Below are positions 7,517 through 16,894 of a stretch of DNA of 63,463 bases, in pieces. A program made the position numbers and the translations under genes. The stretch is from Balneolales bacterium. Its GTDB lineage: Bacteria > Bacteroidota > Rhodothermia > Balneolales > Cyclonatronaceae. The notes beneath the pieces were generated by a model. It was not told the origin of the DNA and ran no database searches. It worked only from the letters and a program-made list of their open reading frames with translations. Every line of letters starts with the position of its first letter. The stretch's first letter is position 1. The stretch lies in assembly GCA_022565805.1 (NCBI GenBank), contig JAIULZ010000006.1:1-63463 (forward strand), written 5' to 3'.

Positions 7517-8854
7517 TTAATTCGACCGGGATGCAGAATCAGGATTCAGGGATTCGATGAATTTGTGCGCAAAATAGCCTTCAAGGGCAAGCATAGAAGC
7601 CGCAATGGAATTCAGCCGCCCCGCTGCATCTGTAAGCTCTGTGAAATATCTCATAAGTCTTTCCTGCTCGAAAATAAGCTCGCTAAATGGCGAAACTCCG
7701 GCGCTGTACTCCTCAAGCACAAGCCTGAAGGTAGTTTCAGAGTCTGGAATAAGGCTGTTTTTTAGTCTTTCTACGCTTCTGTATACCGCCTCAAACTCCG
7801 ATTCCAGCTCGTGCCAGTCGCTTTGTAATTGTAGGGTGATGGCTTCCCGGTCGAAATTTGCCGCTCGTTGTAAATGCTGCGCCTGCTGCAGCCCGGAGCG
7901 GTATGCGGGTCGGGATAGCGGAATAGAAATGCGTAGCTGACCAAAAAAAGAAGTCCTGCGGTTTCCGGGCATCATCATGGAAGCGTTTGGTCCCATGACT
8001 TCGAATCCAAGACCGAATGAGGGGTAAAAAGCCAGTCTTGCAGCTTCGGCCGCTGTTTCTGCTGCTCGTGTTACCGCTTCTCCCTGCTGTACCGCAGGAT
8101 GGTGCCCGATTTGATCTGCCGAGAACATATTCTCGTCAACAAATTCGAAAGCCCAGTAAACTGCCGAGGCATCTATTGAACCCGGCTCGGCTGCGGCAGA
8201 AATGCGAAAGCGGTCTTTGAGGCCGATAAGTCGAAATTCCTCAGCTTCAAGCCGGGTTTTCCACTCGTCTATAGTTAGCCGAATGCGCATAAGCCCCGAT
8301 TGTCTGCTTGCCGAGGCTTCGTAGGCAGCCCGTTGCTGTCGTTCCAGACTTTCCAGAATCTGAAGTTGTTCTTTATACCAATCTATTCTGCTTTGGCTTT
8401 CTGCAATCGAAAACCAGAGTTTGGTCCATTCATAACCGAGATCGTTCAGGCTTTTCATGGCGCCATAGCCTGCTGCATCTGCCTCGTAAATGGCTTGTAA
8501 CCGGGCCGCAGATCGAATGCCAAACCATGGAAACATCTGGAATACGCCGGCTGTAATCTGTTCATAAACCGGTCCGGTATTTTCAGGATTTATAAAATAC
8601 TGCATCATGAACTCCGGATCGGGCAGTGAAGCGCGCTGTGTGGGTACTTCTGCTGCAGCGGCCGACCGCGCAGATGCAGATTTTGTTTCCGGGTGTTTCT
8701 CAAGTGCTTCAGATAATATGGCGGTGAGCTCAGCAGGAAGCAGCCCGGAGCCGCCATGCTGAGCCTGCCCGGTTTCAATTCCGGCTTGCATCAGCAGAAT
8801 TGCCACAAATAAAAGGGAGGCAAGCAGCTTTGCGCGCGATTTGGAGATAATCAT
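7517..8854 (-). CDS. TolC-family outer-membrane channel of the metal-efflux pump
   Basis: This 445-residue protein begins with a basic signal sequence (KSRAKLLASLLFVAILLMQ). Two outer-efflux repeats follow, rich in long amphipathic helices (ILSEALEKHPETKSASARSA, SWTKLWFSIAES-like). Conserved phrases such as LRISIPLSRPAYRSG and the helical VLEEYSAGVSPFSELIFEQE are typical of CusC/TolC-type channels. The start codon overlaps the stop of the cusA-like gene by 4 bp (ATGA), indicating translational coupling. No lipobox was seen, unlike E. coli CusC. It would form the outer-membrane exit duct of the pump. Confidence 0.9.
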   Translation of the reverse strand: MIISKSRAKLLASLLFVAILLMQAGIETGQAQHGGSGLLPAELTAILSEALEKHPETKSASARSAAAAEVPTQRASLPDPEFMMQYFINPENTGPVYEQITAGVFQMFPWFGIRSAARLQAIYEADAAGYGAMKSLNDLGYEWTKLWFSIAESQSRIDWYKEQLQILESLERQQRAAYEASASRQSGLMRIRLTIDEWKTRLEAEEFRLIGLKDRFRISAAAEPGSIDASAVYWAFEFVDENMFSADQIGHHPAVQQGEAVTRAAETAAEAARLAFYPSFGLGFEVMGPNASMMMPGNRRTSFFGQLRISIPLSRPAYRSGLQQAQHLQRAANFDREAITLQLQSDWHELESEFEAVYRSVERLKNSLIPDSETTFRLVLEEYSAGVSPFSELIFEQERLMRYFTELTDAAGRLNSIAASMLALEGYFAHKFIESLNPDSASRSN

Positions 8855-11800
8855 AATACATCCTCTTTGTTTGAATTAGTTTCGGTACGTTCAGCTTTAT
8901 TTTTGAACTTTTGTTCCTGCCATAAGGCGTACAGAACCGGTACCACGAATAGCGTTAAAAGCTGTATACTCATCCCGCCAACGGCTGGTATAGCCATAGG
9001 AATCATAATATCTGAACCTCGGCCTGTTGAGGTAAGAATGGGAATTAAAGCCAGAATAGTGGTTGCGGAGGTCATTAAACACGGGCGAATACGTCGCATA
9101 CCAGCAGCTACTACTGCCTCCCGAATCTCTTTAATATTTGCCGGCGGGTTCTCACGGAAAGACTGTTTCAGGTAGGTTCCCATTACCACGCCATCATCCA
9201 CGGCAATACCGAATAGTGCCAGAAAACCTACCCATACGGCAACGCTCAGGTTAATCGTGCCCATGTTGAAGAGATCCCGGAATGAGGTCCCGAACAGATG
9301 AAAGTCCATAAACCAGGATTGTCCGTAAAACCAAAGCAGGATAAACCCGCCCGCCCATGCAACCGCAATTCCCGAAAAAATGATGGCTGCAACCACACCC
9401 GAGCGAAACTGCAAATACAGAATCATAAAGATGATGAGCAGGGAAAGCGGAATAATGACCTTTAGCCTTTCTTCGGCCCGGATTTGATTTTCGAACTGAC
9501 CCACGAAGCTATAACTTGCTCCATCGGGTACAATAAGCCTGCCGGATTGCACCGCATCGCGGAGCGCGTCGCGCGCGTTATCAACGGCAGTGATTTCTGC
9601 GACGGAGCGATCCCGGTCGAAAATGACATAGTTAATCAAAAACGTATTTTCGGAGCGTATTTCGGCCGGTCCTGTGGTGTAATGCAGGTTCACAAGATCG
9701 CTAAGCGGTATTTGTGCGCCATCGGATGCGGCAATAGGGAGTCGGAGAATATCGTCGGGATGGCTCCTGAAATCCCGTGCAAAGCGAATTCGAACGGGAT
9801 ACCGCTCTCTGCCCTCAACAGTGGTTGTGAGTGCCCGCCCGCCGATAGCGGTTTCGATGACCTCCTGCACATCCATCACAGACAAGCCGTAGCGTGCAAT
9901 CTGAAGGCGATCCAATTCGAGTTCGATATAGGGTTTCGCGGATGTCCGGTCGGCAAAAACAGAAGCCGGGTTTACTCCGGGTACATCCTGAAGAACCGAT
10001 TCTATATCGAGAGCAAAGGATGAAATCGTATCTAAATCCGGTCCGCTCACTTTTACGCCCATTGGAGCCCTCATGCCGGTCTGAAGCATAATAAGACGTG
10101 TTTCAATGGGCTGAAGCCGCGGGGCGCTTGTGGTTCCCGGAATACGTGATGCGGCCAGAATTTCATTCCAGATGTCGCCCGGATTTGTAATATGATCGCG
10201 CCACTGCCTGTAATAGCGTCCGCGGGAATCCGGAATGAGGTTTCCGCTGTCGTCGCGTACGAAGGAGCCATCCTCGTACCTGAACCGCTGTCTCATGCCC
10301 TGCTCGTTTGTCTTGTATTCGCTCTTATAGGTGATTACAGTCTCGAACATCGACATTGGCGCCGGATCAAGGGCTGTTTCGGCGCGTCCTGCTTTGCCTG
10401 CCACAATATTTACTTCGGGAATGGATGCAATGCGCATATCCATTTTCCTCATTTGGTCAACAATTTCCTCCACACCGGCATGAGGCATAGTAGTTGGCAT
10501 CAACAGGAAAGAGCCTTCGTCGAGTGCAGGCATAAACTCTCTGCCCATGCCCGGAAAACTGCTGCTCATTGCTTTCCAGAGCCTGGTTTCTTCAAGTGAG
10601 GGCAAAAGGTTAGTAGCGGGAGAGAAAACTTTTCCGAAACCCTGCCAGCTTAGTAAACCCAAAAGCACAATAAGAACAGGGAAAGCGAGAAAAGCGGCCT
10701 TTGACCGCAGGAAAATTCTTAGAAGGCTAGGGTAAAAAATGATAAATCCTCGGAAAAGTGCGAGCACCGTTCCTACGATTATCAAAACGAAAATCATATT
10801 CAGCAACAAGCTGTTTGCGGGTCCCAGTGGTAGCCAGTAGCCGGCAAAGAGCCAGCCAATGGTAAGAATAATAAGCGCAATGGCTGCATAATTGTAGTAG
10901 TTGCGGGACCATTTCTGCTGTTTATCGGCCCAGGCGACAAGGTTAATAAGGCCAAGTCCACACAATATTACGCCTGTCCAGGGTGCTACAAAAAAGCCAG
11001 CTGCAACACCGCCTGCAACAAGAATAATATTCCAGAAAAGCTGCGATTTTCTACTGCTTATTTTTCGGGTAAACAGCCAGTGTGCAAGCGGTGGAAGAAC
11101 CACTAAGGTTAGAAGAATTGCTGCAATAAGCGTGTAGGTTTTTGTATAGGCAAGCGGCCTGAATAGTTTGCCCTCTGCTGCAATCATTGTAAATACGGGC
11201 AGAAAACTCACAATAGTTGTAGACACGGCTGTTAAAACGGCAGAGCTTACTTCGGTTGTTGCCTTAAAAATAATTTCTTTTTTATCTGCGCCGGGTTCGG
11301 CTTCCTCCAGTCGCCTTAGCATATTTTCGGTTAGAATAATACCCATGTCCACAATGGTGCCAATTGCAATGGCAATTCCAGCAAGGGCCACCACATTGGC
11401 TTCAACCCCGGTGTAGCGCATTAAAATAAAGGTGATGAGTACAGCGGCGGGCAGTAAGGCAGATACCAGAAACGAAGCTCTAAGGTGCAGTACCATTACG
11501 ATAATCACGATAATGGTAATTAGAATCTGCAGCGTTAAAGCCTCCTGAAGCGTACCAAGCGTTTCCTGAATGAGTTCGGTACGATCGTAAAATGGCACAA
11601 TGGTTATCTGTGATTCCCTGCCGTCTTCTAAAGTGCGGGTCGGTAAGCCGGGCGAAACTTCTTCAATGGCGCGCTTTACATTTTCGATTACAGCCATAGG
11701 ATTTGCTCCATACCTGCTTACCACCACGCCACCCACTGCTTCGGCCCCGGCAATATCGAGGACACCTCGGCGCTGTGCGGGTCCGAGCTGTACCCGGGCC

Positions 11801-12669
11801 ACATCTTCAATACGGATGCCTGTTCTTGCGTCACTATCGACTTTCACGATGGCATTGGCCAAATCCCTGCTGTCTCTTATGTAGCCCAGGCCGCGAATGA
11901 GGTATTCCACCCGGTTAAGTTCGAGCGTGCGGGCACCTGTATCCATGTTGGATTCCTGCACGGCGCGCATCACATCGCGAACAGAGACTCCGTATTGCTG
12001 CATTGCGATGGGGTCTAATTCTATTTGGTACTCTTTCACAAAACCGCCAATACTGGCAACTTCGGCCACGCCGGAAGCGGAAGTAAGCGAAGGCTTTACA
12101 AAAAAGTCCTGAATTGAGCGAAGTTCGTGCGGATCCCAGCCTCCAGCCGGGTTTCCATCTTTATCTCTCCCCTCAAGGGTATACCAGAAAATTTGACCCA
12201 GCGCCGTAGCATCCGGGCCGAGAGATGGTTGTACGCCTTCGGGCAACGTACCGGGCGAAAGGGAGCTGAGTTTTTCCAGTATTCTTGCTCTTGACCAATA
12301 AAACTCGATGTTGTCTTCAAAGATGATGTAGATACTCGAAAAACCAAACATCGTGGTGCTTCGAACCGTGCTAACGCCGGGTATGCCAAGCAGTGCCGAT
12401 GTAAGCGGGTAGGTAATTTGGTCGTCTATATCTTGGGGAGAGCGGCCCGGCCACTCGGTGAAAACAATTTGCTGATTTTCGCCGATATCGGGAATAGCAT
12501 CTACAGGAACCGGACTGTTGGGCAGGCCAGTTTGCCAGTTAAAAGGAGCCGTTATAAGTCCCCAGACTACCAGAATAAGCAGCAGCAATAAGCTGATAAT
12601 CTTGTTTTCAATAAAAAATCGTATGGCTGAGTGTAGCATAAAAGCGCACGTATAGGATTGATGCAGCAT
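8851..12669 (-). CDS. cusA: CusA-like heavy-metal efflux RND transporter
   Basis: This is a large inner-membrane proton-driven pump of the HME-RND family. The ATG at 12669 gives 1272 residues; the ATG at 12639 (MLHSAIRFFIENK) fits the family start better. Visible features are the first helix (IISLLLLLILVVWGL), the porter motifs PGRSPQDIDDQITYPLTSAL and GFVKEYQIELDP, the TM4 region IAIGTIVDMGIILTENMLRR, the Met-containing LQTGMRAPMGVKVSGPDL, and the TM10 region FGIAVDDGVVMGTYLKQSF. It is longer than typical CusA (about 1050) because extra hydrophobic segments (KSQLFWNIILVAGGVAAGFF to about FIIFYPSLLRIF) lie in the centre. Its stop overlaps the TolC-like gene. It would export Cu(I)/Ag(I) from the periplasm or cytoplasm. 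Confidence 0.93.
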   Translation of the reverse strand: MLHQSYTCAFMLHSAIRFFIENKIISLLLLLILVVWGLITAPFNWQTGLPNSPVPVDAIPDIGENQQIVFTEWPGRSPQDIDDQITYPLTSALLGIPGVSTVRSTTMFGFSSIYIIFEDNIEFYWSRARILEKLSSLSPGTLPEGVQPSLGPDATALGQIFWYTLEGRDKDGNPAGGWDPHELRSIQDFFVKPSLTSASGVAEVASIGGFVKEYQIELDPIAMQQYGVSVRDVMRAVQESNMDTGARTLELNRVEYLIRGLGYIRDSRDLANAIVKVDSDARTGIRIEDVARVQLGPAQRRGVLDIAGAEAVGGVVVSRYGANPMAVIENVKRAIEEVSPGLPTRTLEDGRESQITIVPFYDRTELIQETLGTLQEALTLQILITIIVIIVMVLHLRASFLVSALLPAAVLITFILMRYTGVEANVVALAGIAIAIGTIVDMGIILTENMLRRLEEAEPGADKKEIIFKATTEVSSAVLTAVSTTIVSFLPVFTMIAAEGKLFRPLAYTKTYTLIAAILLTLVVLPPLAHWLFTRKISSRKSQLFWNIILVAGGVAAGFFVAPWTGVILCGLGLINLVAWADKQQKWSRNYYNYAAIALIILTIGWLFAGYWLPLGPANSLLLNMIFVLIIVGTVLALFRGFIIFYPSLLRIFLRSKAAFLAFPVLIVLLGLLSWQGFGKVFSPATNLLPSLEETRLWKAMSSSFPGMGREFMPALDEGSFLLMPTTMPHAGVEEIVDQMRKMDMRIASIPEVNIVAGKAGRAETALDPAPMSMFETVITYKSEYKTNEQGMRQRFRYEDGSFVRDDSGNLIPDSRGRYYRQWRDHITNPGDIWNEILAASRIPGTTSAPRLQPIETRLIMLQTGMRAPMGVKVSGPDLDTISSFALDIESVLQDVPGVNPASVFADRTSAKPYIELELDRLQIARYGLSVMDVQEVIETAIGGRALTTTVEGRERYPVRIRFARDFRSHPDDILRLPIAASDGAQIPLSDLVNLHYTTGPAEIRSENTFLINYVIFDRDRSVAEITAVDNARDALRDAVQSGRLIVPDGASYSFVGQFENQIRAEERLKVIIPLSLLIIFMILYLQFRSGVVAAIIFSGIAVAWAGGFILLWFYGQSWFMDFHLFGTSFRDLFNMGTINLSVAVWVGFLALFGIAVDDGVVMGTYLKQSFRENPPANIKEIREAVVAAGMRRIRPCLMTSATTILALIPILTSTGRGSDIMIPMAIPAVGGMSIQLLTLFVVPVLYALWQEQKFKNKAERTETNSNKEDVL

Positions 12670-12947
12670 AGTTTCCGCAGGTCTTCATGATGGCAATCTG
12701 CCATTCGCGAAAGTGTGCTTTAGAAACCTTGCATCGGGTTTTAGTTACAAAAAAAGCGTAAGCCGGCGGTCAATTAAACGGAAGGATAAAGGAATAAGGC
12801 TACAAAATGCCTTTAAATACACACAGCTTAAATCTGAGAGGCAGATTCAAAAAAGTAAAATGGTACCTGTGGTTAGGACATTTACTGCAGCGTAAGCCTT
12901 TTAAAGAGCCGTTTATGCCAAGCCTGATGGGGGGATTCAGGCAGTTT

Positions 12948-13511
12948 TCAAATAAGGAAAGTGCAGTTGAGTGTACGCAAAGGAGGGCTTGGCGCATACA
13001 CTTGATGAGATGAAGCATGGAATAAATAAGAAAGCTTATCCGAATTTTGAGCGTTTAGATAATCCGAAAAAAGAGTGTTACTCCAAAAAGACTCTGTTAA
13101 GAAAATATGTGAGTCTGCATTTTTATCGAAGTTTGATTGGGGGAGGACAGCATTTTTATTTACTGCTGCGAGTGGAGAAACGGGAGTACTTATAATACAA
13201 GGACAGTCTGCGCATGAAGTAACAGTAAAATCTGTTTCGGGTGTATGACAGGATGGTTCTTTTTTATCTAACAGATTTATTAAGCGGAAATCAGTGGTTT
13301 TTTTGTCAATAGAATTGATATCCGAGTTAGCGCAACAAGATGCAGCGGCATTTTCATGGGCAAAAATAGTTTTTCCGGGAGTAACCCAGCTACATAACGT
13401 AAACAAGCCCATACCGCAACTGATAAGCAGCGGCATGAGCATGTTAAAAATAAGTACAGACACAACTGAAGTTGTGCCCCACTTCATATATGCAGGTGAA
13501 TTTGACATCAT
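12948..13511 (-). CDS. Cysteine-rich membrane-anchored protein of the copper cluster, unknown
   Basis: This 187-residue protein has an N-terminal hydrophobic segment (SVVSVLIFNMLMPLLISCG) that could be a signal or anchor. It then has several cysteines, including AAASCCANSD and TSCADCPCIIS (a CxxCxC cluster), and ends VYAPSPPLRTLNCTFLI. The tail is like those of small uncharacterised proteins that accompany metal-efflux pumps. I cannot assign a family. It starts 2 bp after the HMA chaperone gene and lies 278 bp upstream of the cusA-like gene, all on one strand. A periplasmic metal-binding or sensing role is inferred from the cysteines and the neighbours. Confidence 0.65.
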   Translation of the reverse strand: MMSNSPAYMKWGTTSVVSVLIFNMLMPLLISCGMGLFTLCSWVTPGKTIFAHENAAASCCANSDINSIDKKTTDFRLINLLDKKEPSCHTPETDFTVTSCADCPCIISTPVSPLAAVNKNAVLPQSNFDKNADSHIFLTESFWSNTLFSDYLNAQNSDKLSYLFHASSHQVYAPSPPLRTLNCTFLI

Positions 13512-13513
13512 TT

Positions 13514-13741
13514 TTACATGGGAGCTTCTATTCCGGCAAATGTAAAGCCAGAATTATCAATTATTTCTGCAACAGTGGTTTCGGAAAAAATTCCTGTAAC
13601 CAGAGCGCTGCCATTAACATGATCTACCTCTGCCATGCTAATATCCGGATGCTTTTCTAGCTGTTTCTTGAGCCTGTCTGAGCACCCGGTACATGTCATT
13701 CCTTCGATTTTAACCTGCAACGAACGTTCCATAATGTACAA
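13514..13741 (-). CDS. Small HMA-domain copper chaperone (CopZ-like)
   Basis: This 75-residue protein is a single heavy-metal-associated domain. The metal motif GMTCTGC lies near residue 14-20, followed by the expected alpha/beta pattern (LKKQLEKHPDISMAEVDHVN, VAEIIDNSGFTF). Such proteins bind Cu(I) through the CxxC pair and pass it to a P-type ATPase or pump. The ATG at 13741 gives MYIMERSLQVKIEG; the ATG three codons on (13732) is an alternative. It is the first recognisable gene of the run leading into the Cys-rich protein and the RND pump. Confidence 0.88.
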   Translation of the reverse strand: MYIMERSLQVKIEGMTCTGCSDRLKKQLEKHPDISMAEVDHVNGSALVTGIFSETTVAEIIDNSGFTFAGIEAPM

Positions 13742-14422
13742 TCCCTTATGATTTTCACTTACCCAATAAGTAAAACCAACAACACCAGGACTGCAACTGA
13801 GACCTTAAATGCAGTCGCTTTTCTATTTCTCATACAGTCACCAATAAATATAAATGCTATTCTGTTCTTAACCCTTGGAAAGCGAATATACCTGATAGCA
13901 GGCACTATGGCAATACTGGTTTACAATAAAAATAGCATTATTTCAACTTGATTTTGATGACAGATGATTTTTGGAACAGAAATATCGGTTTAATATCACT
14001 TAAACAAAGCTTTTCAAAAGCTGAAAGCGTTTTTAATTTTTTCCTGATAGCTGTTCGGTCTCCTTAGATATTGATGGTTACTTAGTTGTTTAAATTAATA
14101 TTGATGATTCAGTACGTTTTCCGATCTCGTACCCAAGCAGGTATAAACTGCTTTAGAGCCAAAATGTTATTCAACTTAATTTTGATGTCAGATTTTAGCG
14201 CAAGACCAGAGAACCTAAACAAGAGTTGGTTAAAATACGGAGTGTTATGGTTTATAGAAGGCTTTGAAAAACCTTCTTATAGTGTTATGCATTTCAGTGG
14301 TATGATGACCTAAGGCTGAGAAACCTCAGTTTGGGACATCAACAGAAAGAACTCTTTGAGTTCGCAATTTTCTTTGCAATTGGTTGGTGCTTAGAGAATT
14401 AAAAGTGTTCATATACATCCGT
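13742..14422. other. Intergenic region between copA and the chaperone/RND group
   Basis: No confident gene is visible. On the minus strand a frame of 24 codons (13833 to 13759, MRNRKATAFKVSV plus a Leu/Val-rich tail) could encode a small hydrophobic peptide, but support is weak. A hairpin AGAAGG/CCTTCT lies at 14256-14277 and matches the one at 5485-5505. The region should hold the promoter for the chaperone gene. Confidence 0.5.
14256..14277. repeat. Short hairpin, second copy of the AGAAGG-CCTTCT family
   Basis: AGAAGG (14256-14261), loop CTTTGAAAAA, CCTTCT (14272-14277). The stem and loop are almost identical to the core of 5480-5510. It lies about 160 bp beyond the stop codon end of copA (14423) on the minus strand. 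Confidence 0.7.
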
Positions 14423-16894
14423 TTATAATCTTTTTATGCGAAGACTGTTGCTTACAACGCTTACCGAACTCAAGGCCATGGCAGCAGCGGCAAAAACCGG
14501 ACTTAATATACCCGCAGCTGCTAATGGAATACCGGCAGAGTTGTATACAAAGGCCCAAAATAAATTCTGTCGTATAATTCGTAAAGAACCGCGTGATAAG
14601 GCAATCGCCTCAGCAACTTTGTCGAGAGATTCACCCATTATGGTAATATCTGCCGAAGACATCGCAAGGTCTGTGCCACCCGCCAGCGCAATGCCTAAAT
14701 CGGCCTGCACCAGAGCTGCTGCATCATTAATGCCATCCCCGACCATGGCTACCCGCATTTCCTGCTTTTGTAATTTCTCTACCGCTGCGGCTTTCTCCCG
14801 GGGCTTTACTTCTGCAATAACTTCGTCTATACCAACTATGCCGGCTACATAAGCGGCGGTTCGGTACTGATCGCCGGTTAGCATAACGGGCTTTATACCC
14901 ATCTTTTTTAAACGGGAAATAAAAGCTTTGGCATCTTCGCGGATTTCATCACCAACCGAAATATAGCCGGCTACATCGCCATCAATCTTAACGATAATTA
15001 CGGTTGCGCCACTGTTTTGTTCGTTAAGGAAGCGTTCATCCTTTTGGTCATTTTCATCATCCAGCAACTCAACCGAGCCCAGCGAAAGAGTATGATCTTT
15101 AACAACGCCCTTTATACCTGTTCCGGCGAGGGTTTCTGAGGAAGAAGGTTTGGCTGTTTCTAATCCCAGCTCCCGGGCATGTGCTACAATTGCCTGCGCA
15201 ACAGGGTGATCAGACTCCTGCTCTAATGATGCAGCTAATCTAAGCATTTCATCTTTAGAATAGCTATCTGTCAAGCATTCGGCTTTGCGCACTTTCATCT
15301 TGCCTTTGGTAAGTGTACCCGTTTTATCCAGCAATATAGTGTCGATTTTTCGGGCTTCTTCCAGAGTTACTGCGTCTTTTATAAGAATTCCTTTCTCAGC
15401 TGCCCGGGCCGAACCAACCATAATCCCAGTGGGCGTTGCTAGTCCCAGGGCGCAGGGGCATGCGATAATTAAAACGGCCACCATATTCACAAGCGCTTTG
15501 GCAGGATCACCACCAATAAAAGTCCAGCCGATGAGGGTGAGTAGCGCAATAGCTATAACTACGGGCACAAATACTGCAGAAACCTTATCTACTAACCTTT
15601 GTATGGGTGGTTTTGAGCCCTGAGCTGTTTTTACAGTTTCGATAATTTGCGACAGAGCTGTTTCACTGCCAACCGCAGTGGCCTGCATCACAAAAGCCGT
15701 TGCGGTATTTCTTGTGCCTCCGGTTAATGGGGCGCCTTTGGTTTTATCTACGGGTAAGCTTTCACCGGTCATCATAGATTCGTCTATTGATGGCGAACCA
15801 TCCAGCAAGATGCCGTCTACCGGAACCTGTTCGTAGGCTTTTACCAGCAGGCGATCCCCTTCATTTACTTTGCTAAGCGGCACGGTTTGAGGTGTGGAAC
15901 TTCCGCTGAAATATTTATTAGCCCGCTGTGGATAAAGCTCCATGAGGCCCGAAAGAGCGTCCCGGCTTTGATGTCTTGCTCTTTCCTCCATCCATTTACC
16001 GAGTAAAATAAGCGCTATAATAATTGCTGCGGTATCGAAATACACATCCATTGGGGTAACGAAGCCACCTTCAACTCCCCAGAAAACGGCATAGGCGCTA
16101 AACAGCAGAGCAGAGCCGGTACCAAGTGCAACAAGGGTGTTCATATCTGCCCGAAGGTGGCGGGCTGATTTCCACGCGCCTGTAAAAAAGCTATTCCCTG
16201 CATAAAACAAGATGAAAGAGGTAAGCACGAGCTGAATCAGGTTCCATTGGAAGAGAATCGGATGAACAGCATCGTGCCAGGCCGGAATAAACATTGGCCC
16301 CATATCCATAATACTTACCAGGATGGCGAGTGGAAGGGCAATCCAGAACTTTCGCTTAAAACTAAGTGAGGTGCTCTTTTTTTGTGCTACAGGCTCTTCA
16401 TTTTGTTCTGCAGGTTCTGTGTAGCTTGCTTCATACCCGGCGTCTTGTATGGCCTTAATAATTGGGTTGATCTGCTCTGATTTAGCACGGAAGCGGGCCG
16501 TTTCTGTGGCCAGATTTACTGAAATATCTGAAGTGCCGCTTACCCTGCCAATGGCTTTTTCTACTCCAGCTACGCAGCTTGCGCAGGTCATTCCGCTTAT
16601 ATTCAGCTCGGTATCCACTAACCCGGTGCTTTTATCTTCCTGGATTGATGCTTCGTATCCGGCATCTGATATAGCTTGCGCGATTTGCTGTTGCGTAACT
16701 TTCTCAGGATCGAAGTAAACCGAAGCCTGCTCTGTAGCCAGGTTTACTTCGGCTTTGGAAACTCCATCGAGTCGAAGAACAGATTTTTCGACCCCGGCTA
16801 CGCAACTTGCGCAAGACATGCCGGAGATTTCCAGCCAAATATGCCGGGATTCTGATTCAAGCGTTTCGGGATTTTTTATTTCGGGAGTCGTCAT
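14423..16894 (-). CDS. copA: Copper-translocating P1B-type ATPase CopA
   Basis: This 823-residue pump exports cytoplasmic Cu(I) using ATP. Two N-terminal HMA domains carry GMSCASC (Cys28/Cys31) and GMTCASC (about residue 102). Eight membrane helices follow. All P1B-1 landmarks are visible: MMTGESLPVDK (actuator), IACPCALGLATPTG (CPC in the transport helix), DKTGTLTKGK (phosphorylated Asp), HPVAQAI (nucleotide-binding HP) and MVGDGINDAAALVQADLG. It lies between the HMA-AraC regulator gene, about 430 bp upstream, and the chaperone/RND group, all on the minus strand. Copper induction is likely but no operator could be recognised. Confidence 0.96.
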   Translation of the reverse strand: MTTPEIKNPETLESESRHIWLEISGMSCASCVAGVEKSVLRLDGVSKAEVNLATEQASVYFDPEKVTQQQIAQAISDAGYEASIQEDKSTGLVDTELNISGMTCASCVAGVEKAIGRVSGTSDISVNLATETARFRAKSEQINPIIKAIQDAGYEASYTEPAEQNEEPVAQKKSTSLSFKRKFWIALPLAILVSIMDMGPMFIPAWHDAVHPILFQWNLIQLVLTSFILFYAGNSFFTGAWKSARHLRADMNTLVALGTGSALLFSAYAVFWGVEGGFVTPMDVYFDTAAIIIALILLGKWMEERARHQSRDALSGLMELYPQRANKYFSGSSTPQTVPLSKVNEGDRLLVKAYEQVPVDGILLDGSPSIDESMMTGESLPVDKTKGAPLTGGTRNTATAFVMQATAVGSETALSQIIETVKTAQGSKPPIQRLVDKVSAVFVPVVIAIALLTLIGWTFIGGDPAKALVNMVAVLIIACPCALGLATPTGIMVGSARAAEKGILIKDAVTLEEARKIDTILLDKTGTLTKGKMKVRKAECLTDSYSKDEMLRLAASLEQESDHPVAQAIVAHARELGLETAKPSSSETLAGTGIKGVVKDHTLSLGSVELLDDENDQKDERFLNEQNSGATVIIVKIDGDVAGYISVGDEIREDAKAFISRLKKMGIKPVMLTGDQYRTAAYVAGIVGIDEVIAEVKPREKAAAVEKLQKQEMRVAMVGDGINDAAALVQADLGIALAGGTDLAMSSADITIMGESLDKVAEAIALSRGSLRIIRQNLFWAFVYNSAGIPLAAAGILSPVFAAAAMALSSVSVVSNSLRIKRL

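Noticed and set aside
9484-10023. 179-codon plus-strand frame inside the cusA-like gene
   Set aside because: It is antisense to strongly matching RND coding sequence and has no recognisable domain.
13748-13951. 67-codon plus-strand frame upstream of the chaperone gene
   Set aside because: It has AT-driven composition and no ribosome site, and it opposes a weak hydrophobic frame on the other strand; neither is well supported.
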